A DNA stretch of 64,000 nucleotides. Source: Paenibacillus polymyxa M1 (GTDB lineage Bacteria; Bacillota; Bacilli; Paenibacillales; Paenibacillaceae). The translations under genes and the position numbers were made by a program. Positions 34,564 to 42,943 of the stretch are shown piece by piece; position 1 is the first letter of the stretch; the number at the start of each line of letters is the position of its first letter. The stretch is taken from positions 3,940,501-4,004,500 of the forward strand of contig NC_017542.1 in NCBI RefSeq assembly GCF_000237325.1. The letters run 5' to 3'. The notes beneath the pieces were generated by a model. It saw nothing but the letters and a program-made list of their open reading frames with translations, was not told where the DNA came from and made no database searches.

Positions 34564-35907
34564 TTACAAAGCTGTTTGCAGCCCATTCTCCAATACGCGG
34601 ACCAATTGGCCTTCACTTTCATTAACGCCTGCCTTCGTCAGCTTCACGCGGCACACCTTACCAACCAGATCCTTATTACCTTCAAACACCAGTTGAATGT
34701 AGTTGTCACTATAACCGTAGAGTATGCCGCTATCTTCTGTCCCTTTAGGGGCTACTTCAGGAATAACTTCCAGCACCTGACCAACAAACTTCTCAGCATA
34801 TGCCAGCTGCATTTGCTCAGACAGTTCAATCAGCTCACGCACACGTGCATTTTTCACGTCCTCGTCAACCTGATCCTCCATACGCGCCGCAGGCGTTCCA
34901 GTACGCTTGGAATACGGGAACACGTGCATTTCCGAGAAACCGATTTTTTTCATCAGCTCATAGCCATTGCGGAACATTTCGTCCGTTTCTCCAGGGAAGC
35001 CGACAATTATATCTGTTGTAATCGCTACATCTGGCATTGCTTTTCGAATCATAAGCATTTTGTTATAAAACTCTTCTGTCGTGTACTTGCGGCGCATCCG
35101 TTTCAGCACGGTATCGTCCCCTGCTTGAAGCGGTATGTGGAAATGGCGAACCAGCTTATTGGAGCGTTTCAGCACGTCCAGCATTTTTTCATCAATCTGG
35201 CTGGCTTCAATCGAGCTGATACGAATACGTTCCAGCCCTTCCACTTTCTCCAGGTCCCACAGCAGATCGGATAGGTCATAATTATCCATATCGTCGCCAT
35301 AACCACCCGTATGGATACCCGTGAGTACGATTTCCTTGTAGCCTGCGTGCACCAGTTGACGCGCCTGTGTGATAATGCTCGCCGCATCACGGCTGCGGGA
35401 TAAGCCCCGCGACCACGGGATAATACAGAAGGTGCAGAAGTTATTGCAGCCATCCTGAATTTTTAGAAACGCGCGGGTATGATGAGCAAAATCAGGTACA
35501 TCCATTTCCTCAAACACACGGGTCTTCATTATATTACGCACCGCGTTTACGGGTTGACGCGACTCTTGGATCTCCTTTACAAACGGAATAATCTTATCTC
35601 GGTCCTGCGTACCAATAACAAGATCAACACCTGGAATATCCATAATTTCAGCTGGAGAAGTTTGAGCGTAACAGCCCGTCACTGCCACAATGGCATCTGG
35701 ATTTCGGCGAATCGCGCGACGAATGATCTGACGGCTTTTTTTATCACCGGTGTTCGTAACCGTACATGTATTAATTAAATAGACATCAGCGGTCTGCTCG
35801 TCAAAATCCACCTGCTCATAACCTTCTTTTTTGAACAGCTGCCAGATCGCTTCTGTATCATAAAAGTTTACCTTACAACCTAATGTGTAAAATGCCACTG
35901 ATGGCAT
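34564..35907 (-). CDS. mtaB: tRNA t6A37 methylthiotransferase MtaB
   Basis: Radical-SAM enzyme that converts t6A37 to ms2t6A37 in tRNA decoding ANN codons. 447 aa. The N-terminal UPF0004 domain has its three cluster cysteines (LGCKVN, NTCTVT, GCYAQ); the radical-SAM motif is CNNFCTFC (about residue 150, CxxxCxxC), and a TRAM domain ends the protein. The start is ATG 35907, with GGGAGGGG upstream; the extra N-terminal frame to 35979 lies inside rsmE. It is separated from rsmE by one base. Confidence 0.95.
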   Translation of the reverse strand: MPSVAFYTLGCKVNFYDTEAIWQLFKKEGYEQVDFDEQTADVYLINTCTVTNTGDKKSRQIIRRAIRRNPDAIVAVTGCYAQTSPAEIMDIPGVDLVIGTQDRDKIIPFVKEIQESRQPVNAVRNIMKTRVFEEMDVPDFAHHTRAFLKIQDGCNNFCTFCIIPWSRGLSRSRDAASIITQARQLVHAGYKEIVLTGIHTGGYGDDMDNYDLSDLLWDLEKVEGLERIRISSIEASQIDEKMLDVLKRSNKLVRHFHIPLQAGDDTVLKRMRRKYTTEEFYNKMLMIRKAMPDVAITTDIIVGFPGETDEMFRNGYELMKKIGFSEMHVFPYSKRTGTPAARMEDQVDEDVKNARVRELIELSEQMQLAYAEKFVGQVLEVIPEVAPKGTEDSGILYGYSDNYIQLVFEGNKDLVGKVCRVKLTKAGVNESEGQLVRVLENGLQTAL

Positions 35908-35908
35908 A

Positions 35909-36673
35909 TTAAACCCCTCCCATTTCTCCTGTCTCATATAAAATGCATGCCAATGCAACCATACCTGCGGTCTCCGCACGCAAAATACGTCTTCCCAGTC
36001 CTGTAGACTGTGCCCCGGCCTGCTCGGCCTCTAGGCTTTCCGCTTCAGTAAAGCCGCCTTCCGGGCCCACAACTACGAGCACACGCGGCTTGTCTGTGGA
36101 CGCCCAGTGTCCTGCAAAAGGCTGGATTACATCCCGTAGCTGCCGACCCTGCTCTTTTTCATAACAATAACATATCAAATCATACCCAGCAAAAGAAGCC
36201 AGAAGTTCTTTCCACGTCAGGGGTGCGCTAACTTCCGGAATCCGATTGCGATGGCTTTGCTCAGCCGCTTCTTTCACAATTTTGCGCCAACGCTCCAGTC
36301 GCTTGCCTTCCTTTTTGGCATCATACTGTACGACCGTACGCTCCGATAAAAACGGTACGAAGCCGGTGGCTCCGATTTCCGTACATTTTTGCATCACTGT
36401 CTCCATCTTGTCCCCTTTAGGAAGACTCTGCGCGATGGTGATCTGAACATACGGTTCAGAGGTCATCTCCAGCGGTTCAATAATCGTCGCTTTCACATGA
36501 TCCTGCTCAATCGTATCCAATGCAGCCAGCGCTTCCCTGGATACCCCGTCACTGACTATAATTTTGTCGCCACTACGGCCGCGCATGACTTTGGCAATAT
36601 GCCGTGCGTCCTCACCCGTAACAATTACGTGATCTTCTAGAAATTGCTCTGCCGGAATAAAATAACGCTGCAT
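35909..36673 (-). CDS. rsmE: 16S rRNA (uracil-1498-N3)-methyltransferase
   Basis: SPOUT-family methyltransferase that forms m3U1498 in 16S rRNA. 254 aa. The N-terminal PUA-like domain (MQRYFIPAEQF) and the C-terminal knot signature VVVGPEGGFTEAE and LGRRILRAETA are visible. It precedes mtaB with a 1-nt gap. The Shine-Dalgarno is weak (GGTGTGAGAG). A fragment like the left half of repeat family 2 (AAAATAACTATTATCC) lies upstream at 36690-36705. Confidence 0.95.
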   Translation of the reverse strand: MQRYFIPAEQFLEDHVIVTGEDARHIAKVMRGRSGDKIIVSDGVSREALAALDTIEQDHVKATIIEPLEMTSEPYVQITIAQSLPKGDKMETVMQKCTEIGATGFVPFLSERTVVQYDAKKEGKRLERWRKIVKEAAEQSHRNRIPEVSAPLTWKELLASFAGYDLICYCYEKEQGRQLRDVIQPFAGHWASTDKPRVLVVVGPEGGFTEAESLEAEQAGAQSTGLGRRILRAETAGMVALACILYETGEMGGV

Positions 36674-36817
36674 TCTCTCACACCTATTCTAAAAATAACT
36701 ATTATCCATTAACGCTCCGTACAAATTCCGAATAAATCACCAAGCACCATCATATCATCTTTTGCTCCTGTATGACCAGTCTGTTCCCTCTTCTGTTTAT
36801 GTTATACCGATTCTCGT

Positions 36818-36843
36818 AAAAAAAAGGGAGCCCTTAGGCTCCG
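36818..36843 (-). terminator. intrinsic terminator overlapping the M50 protease stop codon
   Basis: Minus-strand hairpin GGAGCC-TAAG-GGCTCC followed by a run of T. The stop codon TAA is in the loop, so the terminator starts before translation ends. Confidence 0.85.
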
Positions 36844-37526
36844 AACAGTCCGGTAATGTAAAAAGAGAACTGCAAAAACTGTATATAAATCATCTGAGAC
36901 AGCGTGTAAAGAGGTTCAATCGTTACAGCTCGTACCTGCGGAATTATCAGTATAAGCAGAAAAATAAAGATCGACCATTGCTCAAACTGCTGGAGCTTGC
37001 GGCGCACAGGAGTGGGAGCCACATCCTCCACAATCCGGTAGCCATCGAGTGGAGGCAGTGGAATTAAATTAAAGATAAACAAAAACAGATTCAAATTGAT
37101 CAGTGCATTGATAAATAAATAGATTGCCTGTGCCACCCGCTGGTTCTCCATTCCCGGCAATACTTGAAAATGAAGCAGCACAGCATAGATCAGCGTAGTC
37201 ACAAATGCAAGCAGCAGATTGCTCAGCGGACCAGCAGCCGATACAATAATGCCCATGAGGCGCGGACGGCTAAAATTGTCACGATTGACCGGGACTGGCT
37301 TGGCCCATCCAAAGCCTCCGATCAACAGTAACAGCGTACCCAGCAGATCAATATGAACTGCCGGATTTAAAGTCACGCGCCCAAGTAGCTTGGCCGTAGG
37401 ATCGCCAAATTTATTGGCATAATACGCATGAGCAAACTCATGCACCGTAAACGATATGATCACAGCCAGCAAGTAAAATGGAAGGACATTTAAATTTACC
37501 CGAAAAATACTTTGTAAAAAATCCAT
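36834..37526 (-). CDS. site-2 protease family (M50) membrane metalloprotease
   Basis: Integral membrane zinc protease of the compact M50 group, 230 aa, with about five to six helices. The metal-binding HEFAH motif (about residue 29) and the third ligand motif PPLDGYR (about 162) are present, as is the conserved LGRVTLNPAVHIDLLGT. No PDZ domain is visible. The substrate is unknown. The start is ATG 37526, two bases after the prmA stop, with AAAGAGG upstream; the longer frame overlaps prmA. Confidence 0.88.
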   Translation of the reverse strand: MDFLQSIFRVNLNVLPFYLLAVIISFTVHEFAHAYYANKFGDPTAKLLGRVTLNPAVHIDLLGTLLLLIGGFGWAKPVPVNRDNFSRPRLMGIIVSAAGPLSNLLLAFVTTLIYAVLLHFQVLPGMENQRVAQAIYLFINALINLNLFLFIFNLIPLPPLDGYRIVEDVAPTPVRRKLQQFEQWSIFIFLLILIIPQVRAVTIEPLYTLSQMIYIQFLQFSFYITGLFGA

Positions 37527-37528
37527 GC

Positions 37529-38494
37529 TTACCTCTTTCTCGCCACAAACGCCAGCCAATCTTCATCCCGGTTGATTTCGGCAATCTCAAAGCCAGCAGC
37601 TTTCAATGCGGTTTCGACAGCCTCTTCTTTGTTCTTCCAAATTCCTGAAGCAATATAAATACCGCCTGGCTGTAGGGCATTATATACATCATCAATGAAC
37701 AGCAAAATGATCTCGGCTAAAATATTAGCTACCACGAGCTTGACCGGCAGTTGAATACCCAGCGTTGGATCACTTGCATTGAGCACGGAGAGCAAATCGC
37801 TTTCTTTAATGGTGATACGTTCCTCCAGTCCGTTCAAACGCGTATTTTCACGCGCACTCGATACTGCCACCGGGTCGAGATCCAAGGCAAGTACATGCTT
37901 TGCTCCCAGCTTTATCGCTCCAATGGCTAAGATACCGGAGCCTGTACCAACATCAATGACTTCTTCTCCACCCTGAATCACGGATTCCAGCGTTCTCAGG
38001 CAAAGGGATGTCGTCGGATGTGTACCAGTGCCGAAGGCCATACCCGGATCAAGCTCAATGATTTTTTCATCTTCACTCGCAGGCTCATACTCTTCCCAAG
38101 TCGGTTTGATGGTCAAATGATCCGATACACGCAAAGGCTTGAAATATTGTTTCCAGGCATTAGCCCAGTCATCCTCGTTGACCGTTTTCAGCTCATACCG
38201 AACCTCGCCAGGGTCAATATCAAATGTTCTCAATTGTTCAACCCGCGGCTCAATTTGTGCACGCACGCTGTCCATGTCTATTTCTTCAGCAAAATAGCCC
38301 TTGATGATCGCTTGTCCTTCAGGAATATCGTTCAAAGGGCGATCGTACCACTGTCCATAAGACGTATCCCGCGGCTTGTTGAGCGAACCGGATTCTTCAA
38401 TGGAAACCCCTCCTGCACCTGCTTCGTGCAGAAAATTCGAAATCATTTCGACAGCTTCCTCGCTTGTATGTATTGTAATTTCATTCCACAACAT
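37529..38494 (-). CDS. prmA: ribosomal protein L11 methyltransferase
   Basis: SAM-dependent enzyme that methylates ribosomal protein L11. 321 aa. An N-terminal substrate-binding domain (MLWNEITIHTSEEAVEMIS) precedes the Rossmann domain, with motif I IDVGTGSGILAIGAIKLGA (about 180) and the catalytic-region LVVANILAEII. GGAGG lies 11 nt before the ATG. It is coupled to the following M50 gene. Confidence 0.95.
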   Translation of the reverse strand: MLWNEITIHTSEEAVEMISNFLHEAGAGGVSIEESGSLNKPRDTSYGQWYDRPLNDIPEGQAIIKGYFAEEIDMDSVRAQIEPRVEQLRTFDIDPGEVRYELKTVNEDDWANAWKQYFKPLRVSDHLTIKPTWEEYEPASEDEKIIELDPGMAFGTGTHPTTSLCLRTLESVIQGGEEVIDVGTGSGILAIGAIKLGAKHVLALDLDPVAVSSARENTRLNGLEERITIKESDLLSVLNASDPTLGIQLPVKLVVANILAEIILLFIDDVYNALQPGGIYIASGIWKNKEEAVETALKAAGFEIAEINRDEDWLAFVARKR

Positions 38495-38684
38495 GGTTTA
38501 CATTTCCTCCTCATTTCACATGCATACATTACATTGTACTATATACTCGCATAGGAGTTCAAAAAAGCAGATGGACTCATTTTTGAAAATCAAACCACCT
38601 GCGACTACTACCTTTGTCTTCAGGCCCTCTAGTTTTAGCGTAACAGCATATAGCGGATAATAAATAGAACAAGGGGAAAACACA

Positions 38685-38737
38685 AATAAGACGGCTATCC
38701 CGCAAATCACCTTTTTAGATGGGATACCCGCCTTATT
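38685..38737 (-). terminator. long hairpin after the yfhD-like gene
   Basis: AATAAGACGGCTATCCC / GGGATACCCGCCTTATT, 15 of 17 positions paired, immediately after the stop at 38743, with TTTTCCCC about 10 nt beyond. Probable terminator or 3'-end stabiliser. Confidence 0.65.
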
Positions 38738-38742
38738 GTATT

Positions 38743-38928
38743 CTACTCGTTGTCGTTTATGATACGTTGCTGACGGCGGTCAGCTACTTCACTACGCCGG
38801 ATCGCTTCCAGATCCTCTGCATCTGCCAGCTCTGCCGAGAACTCAACATCCTCGTTTTTGGCAGATTGCATGCGTTTGATTTTCTCGGTTTTGGTCAGCA
38901 CTTTATCGAACCGTTTGTTTTTAGACAT
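38743..38928 (-). CDS. YfhD-like small protein
   Basis: 61 aa, very polar and helical, with the central EFSAELADAEDLEAIRRSEVADRR segment that resembles YfhD-family proteins of Bacillales (xYSEELADxxDxEAxxRxxAAxxR, from memory). The function is unknown. AAGGAG lies 9 nt before the ATG. It is 24 nt from the upstream 124-aa gene, so the two are probably co-transcribed, and it is followed by a hairpin. Confidence 0.75.
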   Translation of the reverse strand: MSKNKRFDKVLTKTEKIKRMQSAKNEDVEFSAELADAEDLEAIRRSEVADRRQQRIINDNE

Positions 38929-38952
38929 CGGTCACTGCTCCTTCCAAACTTG

Positions 38953-39327
38953 TCACAGCATTCCACCCGCTTGTTCCACGATGGACATCGCCTGATGATG
39001 AATGGACTCATCCACCACAGCAGTCAATAAAATATCGCGGCCCGTCGGTCCACCTTGTCCTCCGTCACTCATGCCACTGGCAGCAGGGTCAGCCGCAGCC
39101 AATATCGCCGGACTACGATCTGTAAATTCCACTCCCTGCGTTAGTGAAGACAAGCTGTTAATCTGTCCCGAAAACACAGGCAGTCCGGCGTTGCCCGTAG
39201 ACTGCCGCGGATAGCGGCTAAAACGATCTATCGACATATCCGTTACCCGGAGAGCTTCCAGCTTTCTCGCGGCTCCCTGTGCTTCCTCAGGACTTTTGAA
39301 ATACGCCAAAATATTTTTTTCGCCCAT
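38953..39327 (-). CDS. conserved hypothetical protein, possibly stress-related
   Basis: 124 aa, soluble. The N-terminal MGEKNILAYFKSPEEAQGAA and C-terminal LLTAVVDESIHHQAMSIVEQAGG look like the two halves of a small alpha/beta domain of the kind found in YflT-like general-stress proteins. A Gly/Ser/Asp-rich linker (about 45-95) lies between. I do not recognise a named family with confidence. The ribosome-binding site AGGGGG is good. It is probably co-transcribed with the yfhD-like gene. Confidence 0.7.
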   Translation of the reverse strand: MGEKNILAYFKSPEEAQGAARKLEALRVTDMSIDRFSRYPRQSTGNAGLPVFSGQINSLSSLTQGVEFTDRSPAILAAADPAASGMSDGGQGGPTGRDILLTAVVDESIHHQAMSIVEQAGGML

Positions 39328-39509
39328 TCCAAAACCCCCTGTGTAGTAATTGAGCGCAACTCTTGTTTGAGAATATGGATCGTTACGCTTTACTTTAGCC
39401 TGCTCATTGGCAAGACTTTATATTCTCCACGAAGGGCTAAACAGATACAGACATTATCAAGAACAGCAGGCCAAGACCATGAACTAAAGTTTGTGAAGAA
39501 CATAACTTT

Positions 39510-40706
39510 TTATGGATGTAAAGTAGTAGCCGGAGTTTCACCTGACATGGCTACTCCTGTCTCCAAGGCTGCGCGAATAACAGCATCCCGTACCTTTTGA
39601 ACCACCTTCGCATTAAAAACATTCGGTATGATATAAGTTTCACTTAGCTCCTCAGGGCAAATGGCATCAGCAATGGCAAGACCGGCTGCCAGTTTCATCT
39701 CCTCGTTAATCGTCTTGGCATGGCAATCCAAAGCGCCCCGAAAAATTCCCGGGAAGCACAATACATTATTAATCTGGTTAGGAAAATCGGAGCGGCCGGT
39801 AGCAAGCACTCGCACATAAGGTAAGGCTATAGCCGGATCAATTTCCGGCTTCGGATTCGCCATAGCGAACACGATAGGATCAGTTGCCATGCTCTGTATG
39901 TCTTCCACAGTCAATATATCTGGACCCGACACACCGATGAACACATCAGCTCCCACAATCACCTCAGATAAGCTTCCACTTAAATTATGCGGGTTAGTCA
40001 TGTTCGCATACTCTGTCCAATGCGGGTTACTGTATTCTACACCACGGTGAATGGCTCCTTGCCGATCCACGCCAATCAGATTGCGTACCCCTGCCTTGAG
40101 CAGCATACGGGAGCAGGCCATACCTGCCGCACCGATCCCGGCAAATACGACTTTGACATCTTCCATTTTTTTGCCGCATACCTTTAGTGCATTGACCAAA
40201 CCTGCTAATACAACAACTGCCGTACCATGCTGATCATCATGAAATACTGGGATGTCGAGTTCGTGCTTCAACCGTCTTTCAATCTCAAAACAGCGTGGCG
40301 AAGATATATCTTCCAAGTTAATGCCGCCAAAGGCAGGAGCGATCATTTTGACAATTTGAACAATCTCATCAGGGTCCTTCGTATTGAGACAGATGGGGAA
40401 TGCATCGACACCTGCAAATTGTTTGAACAGTACTGCTTTACCCTCCATCACAGGCATAGCAGCCTCTGGCCCGATATCTCCCAATCCAAGTACCGCGGTT
40501 CCATCTGATACGACCGCTACTGTATTTTTTTTGATCGTTAATTGATATGCTTTGGCTGGGTCATTGGCGATTTCCATGCAAATTTCAGCTACACCCGGCG
40601 TATAAACTTTGGATAACCCCTCCATTGTTTCAATTGGCTTCTTGGGTAAGGTCTCCATTTTGCCACCTGCATGTAATTCTCTAATCTCATCTATTAAACT
40701 GCTCAT
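39510..40706 (-). CDS. malic enzyme (NAD(P)-dependent malate dehydrogenase, decarboxylating)
   Basis: Converts malate to pyruvate and CO2. 398 aa, the short bacterial form. The N-terminal [12 protein letters not shown], the catalytic region [18 protein letters not shown] and [10 protein letters not shown], and the NAD(P)-binding [18 protein letters not shown] are clear. It lies 62 nt after the malate/citrate transporter gene and downstream of a dicarboxylate two-component system, so uptake and first catabolic step are adjacent. The cofactor preference cannot be told from sequence. Confidence 0.94.
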   Translation of the reverse strand: MSSLIDEIRELHAGGKMETLPKKPIETMEGLSKVYTPGVAEICMEIANDPAKAYQLTIKKNTVAVVSDGTAVLGLGDIGPEAAMPVMEGKAVLFKQFAGVDAFPICLNTKDPDEIVQIVKMIAPAFGGINLEDISSPRCFEIERRLKHELDIPVFHDDQHGTAVVVLAGLVNALKVCGKKMEDVKVVFAGIGAAGMACSRMLLKAGVRNLIGVDRQGAIHRGVEYSNPHWTEYANMTNPHNLSGSLSEVIVGADVFIGVSGPDILTVEDIQSMATDPIVFAMANPKPEIDPAIALPYVRVLATGRSDFPNQINNVLCFPGIFRGALDCHAKTINEEMKLAAGLAIADAICPEELSETYIIPNVFNAKVVQKVRDAVIRAALETGVAMSGETPATTLHP

Positions 40707-40768
40707 ATTTTTCTCCGTCCTTTCATGCCTCTATTGGATATGAAACTCAGTCCTGTGTATAAATCTCA

Positions 40769-42115
40769 TCAGCTCCATAATTGGAGTAACAAGGTGGCTA
40801 AAATGACCGTGCCCGCCCCGCCAATCCGTGTAGCAATTTGGGCAAAAGGCATCAGTTCCATCCGATTGGATGCAGACAGAATGGCTACATCGCCCGTGCC
40901 CCCTAATCCGCCGCGACAACTGGTCACCAAAGCAGCTTCTACGGGATACATGTGAATCCATTTTCCTGTGAAGTATCCAGTAACAATCAATGCAACCACT
41001 ACAGATGCACAGGTAATCGCATAAGGAACCGTTAGAATCCCAACTACACTATCTAATGGCACATACAAAATACCTAACCCCACCATCAAGGGCCACGTCA
41101 GACTAGCGGTTATACATTTGTACAAATGAAAAGCTCCCTGCTCCAATGTGTTCGGCATGATCTGAATACATTTAATTAATGCCGCCGCCAGAATCATGAG
41201 AATCGGCCCTGGAATATGGAGATACGGCTCCAGCAGCTTACCCACAATAAAGAAAGTACAGGCCAACAACAGACCACCACCCATTAATGGAAAAGAAACG
41301 GATTGTCCCAAGTTTACCGGAGATAACTCACCTTTGTTTTTTTCGAGTTTTAACAACCTTCCGTTACCAGAAGTTTTTGGTTTTTTCTCCGCTAATCTCT
41401 TCAAGACGCCTGCACCTATAATTGCAACAATGTTACCGATAATTGCAGCCGGGATAAACTGGGATACGAATACTGCAGAATCCTTGCCCAGTACCATCCC
41501 ATACGAAATGGACAACGGTAAAATGCCTTCTCCAATCCCGCCGGAAATAATCGGAATGATGATGAAAAAAAATGTATGATAAGCACTGTAGCCAAAAGCC
41601 ATACCCACCACCATACCGACGGCAACAGCAGCAATAGATCCTATGATAATGGGGGCAAAAATTTTGACAATTCCATTCATCAGCATTTTGCGATCCATAC
41701 CAAGAATACTGCCGGTTACTAGACATGCGATGTAAAAATAAAGAAAATTCGAGGTTTTCATAAGCGTGTGCACAGCCCCCATCGCAGATGGACTGAACAT
41801 ATTCCAAAATACCATTAACGATGGAACCATAAGGGATAAAATGGCTGGCCCGCCTATATGTTTAAGCAGCGGAAGTTTGGCTCCCAGATCACTGAGCAAT
41901 ATACCTAAAATCATGATGACGGCAAACCCGCCTAATAGATCGTTCGGAAGTCTTTCTGTAATTGCAGCCGCATAAACAATTAGCGCGATCACGGCATATA
42001 GCGGAAGAGGAATCACTCCCACCTTTATCCTCCCCAGCATCCTAAACCCATCTACAGTATTTTTACTCCATCTTTGCCCCTTTTGAATGACAGGCTGGTT
42101 CGTAGCATTTTCCAT
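40769..42115 (-). CDS. 2-hydroxycarboxylate (malate/citrate) transporter, 2HCT family
   Basis: Membrane symporter, 448 aa, with about 11 helices. The two reentrant-loop GGxG signatures of the 2HCT family are present: SGGIGEGILPLS (about 192-203) and CRGGLGGTGDVAILSA (about 406-421). Members such as CimH and MaeN carry malate or citrate with Na+ or H+. GGAGGGAG lies before the ATG. A cre-like site (42169-42182) is upstream, and the two-component genes precede it, so both catabolite repression and substrate induction are likely. Confidence 0.92.
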   Translation of the reverse strand: MENATNQPVIQKGQRWSKNTVDGFRMLGRIKVGVIPLPLYAVIALIVYAAAITERLPNDLLGGFAVIMILGILLSDLGAKLPLLKHIGGPAILSLMVPSLMVFWNMFSPSAMGAVHTLMKTSNFLYFYIACLVTGSILGMDRKMLMNGIVKIFAPIIIGSIAAVAVGMVVGMAFGYSAYHTFFFIIIPIISGGIGEGILPLSISYGMVLGKDSAVFVSQFIPAAIIGNIVAIIGAGVLKRLAEKKPKTSGNGRLLKLEKNKGELSPVNLGQSVSFPLMGGGLLLACTFFIVGKLLEPYLHIPGPILMILAAALIKCIQIMPNTLEQGAFHLYKCITASLTWPLMVGLGILYVPLDSVVGILTVPYAITCASVVVALIVTGYFTGKWIHMYPVEAALVTSCRGGLGGTGDVAILSASNRMELMPFAQIATRIGGAGTVILATLLLQLWS

Positions 42116-42168
42116 AAATCTCCCTCCATAAAGTGAAGAATGATGATCATGTTCCCATTCTACACCTT

Positions 42169-42182
42169 GGAAAACGCTTTAT
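42169..42182 (-). promoter_or_regulatory. cre-like CcpA site upstream of the malate transporter
   Basis: Minus strand ATAAAGCGTTTTCC matches 11 of 14 positions of the common Bacillus cre form TGAAAGCGTTTTCA, including the central AAAGCGTTTTC. It is about 55 nt upstream of the transporter start. Confidence 0.5.
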
Positions 42183-42235
42183 TTGGTTTTAAAACTAAGA
42201 ACTAGCTTTTGTAACTAAAGTAATCAGAAATAGGG

Positions 42236-42943
42236 CTAAATATAACTATTGATGATTCCTTCTGCCTGCGGCAAAACCTGATATTGGTAAACAGGGCGTC
42301 CAATGGTACCATATATAGTTTCCATAGAAAGCACTTCAATCTCTGTCATAAAAGCCAAATACTTGCGCATAGACACCCTGGAGATCCCTGCACTCTCCGC
42401 AATATCCTCCGTGGAAAATAGAACCTTATGATGCTGCTGGATACAATTCCATATCATAGCCAGCGTGGATTTCGTTATCCCCTTGGGCAACCGTGCCAAG
42501 TCTTTAGTCAAGCTTTTATGATAAATCAGTCGATCCAACTCCTCCTGCGATAGTAGACTGCGCTCACGTACAATACTAATGTGCTCTCGATACCCGGTAA
42601 GTGCCTCTAGAAAACGGTTAAAGTGGAAAGGCTTGATCAAATAATCCACAGCGCCAAAATTCATCGCCTTTTTGACACTACTCATGTCACTTGCAGCTGA
42701 GATGACAATAACATCCACATTCACTCCAGACTCCCGTATGAATGACAGTAAATCGAGGCCATTACTTTCTTGCATATACACATCTAGCAATATCAGATCA
42801 ATAGCTTGTTCAGCTAAATATTTCTTAGCCTCTTCCACCGAAGAAGCCCAACCGCCACATTGGAATCCCTCTACCTGCTCCATATATTTGCGGTTAAATT
42901 CTGCAACCATCGGATCATCTTCTACAATCAGGACATTAATCAT
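42236..42943 (-). CDS. response regulator of the CitT/DctR/MalR type
   Basis: About 235 aa. The N-terminal receiver has acidic residues VEDDP, the phospho-acceptor in LLDVYMQESNG (about residue 53) and the conserved lysine in LIKPFHF. The C-terminal helix-turn-helix reads STEDIAESAGISRVSMRKYL. This class controls di- and tricarboxylate uptake genes; the adjacent malate transporter is the likely target. Three near ATGs exist (42952, 42949, 42943); the last is best spaced from GGGG. It overlaps the kinase gene. Confidence 0.9.
   Translation of the reverse strand: MINVLIVEDDPMVAEFNRKYMEQVEGFQCGGWASSVEEAKKYLAEQAIDLILLDVYMQESNGLDLLSFIRESGVNVDVIVISAASDMSSVKKAMNFGAVDYLIKPFHFNRFLEALTGYREHISIVRERSLLSQEELDRLIYHKSLTKDLARLPKGITKSTLAMIWNCIQQHHKVLFSTEDIAESAGISRVSMRKYLAFMTEIEVLSMETIYGTIGRPVYQYQVLPQAEGIINSYI

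Noticed and set aside
34540..35274. 244-codon plus-strand frame opposite mtaB
   Set aside because: Shadow frame; mtaB on the other strand is fully conserved.
39398..39472. Inverted repeat CCTGCT / AGCAGG after the malic enzyme gene
   Set aside because: Short stem, long loop and no T-tract; not enough to call a terminator.
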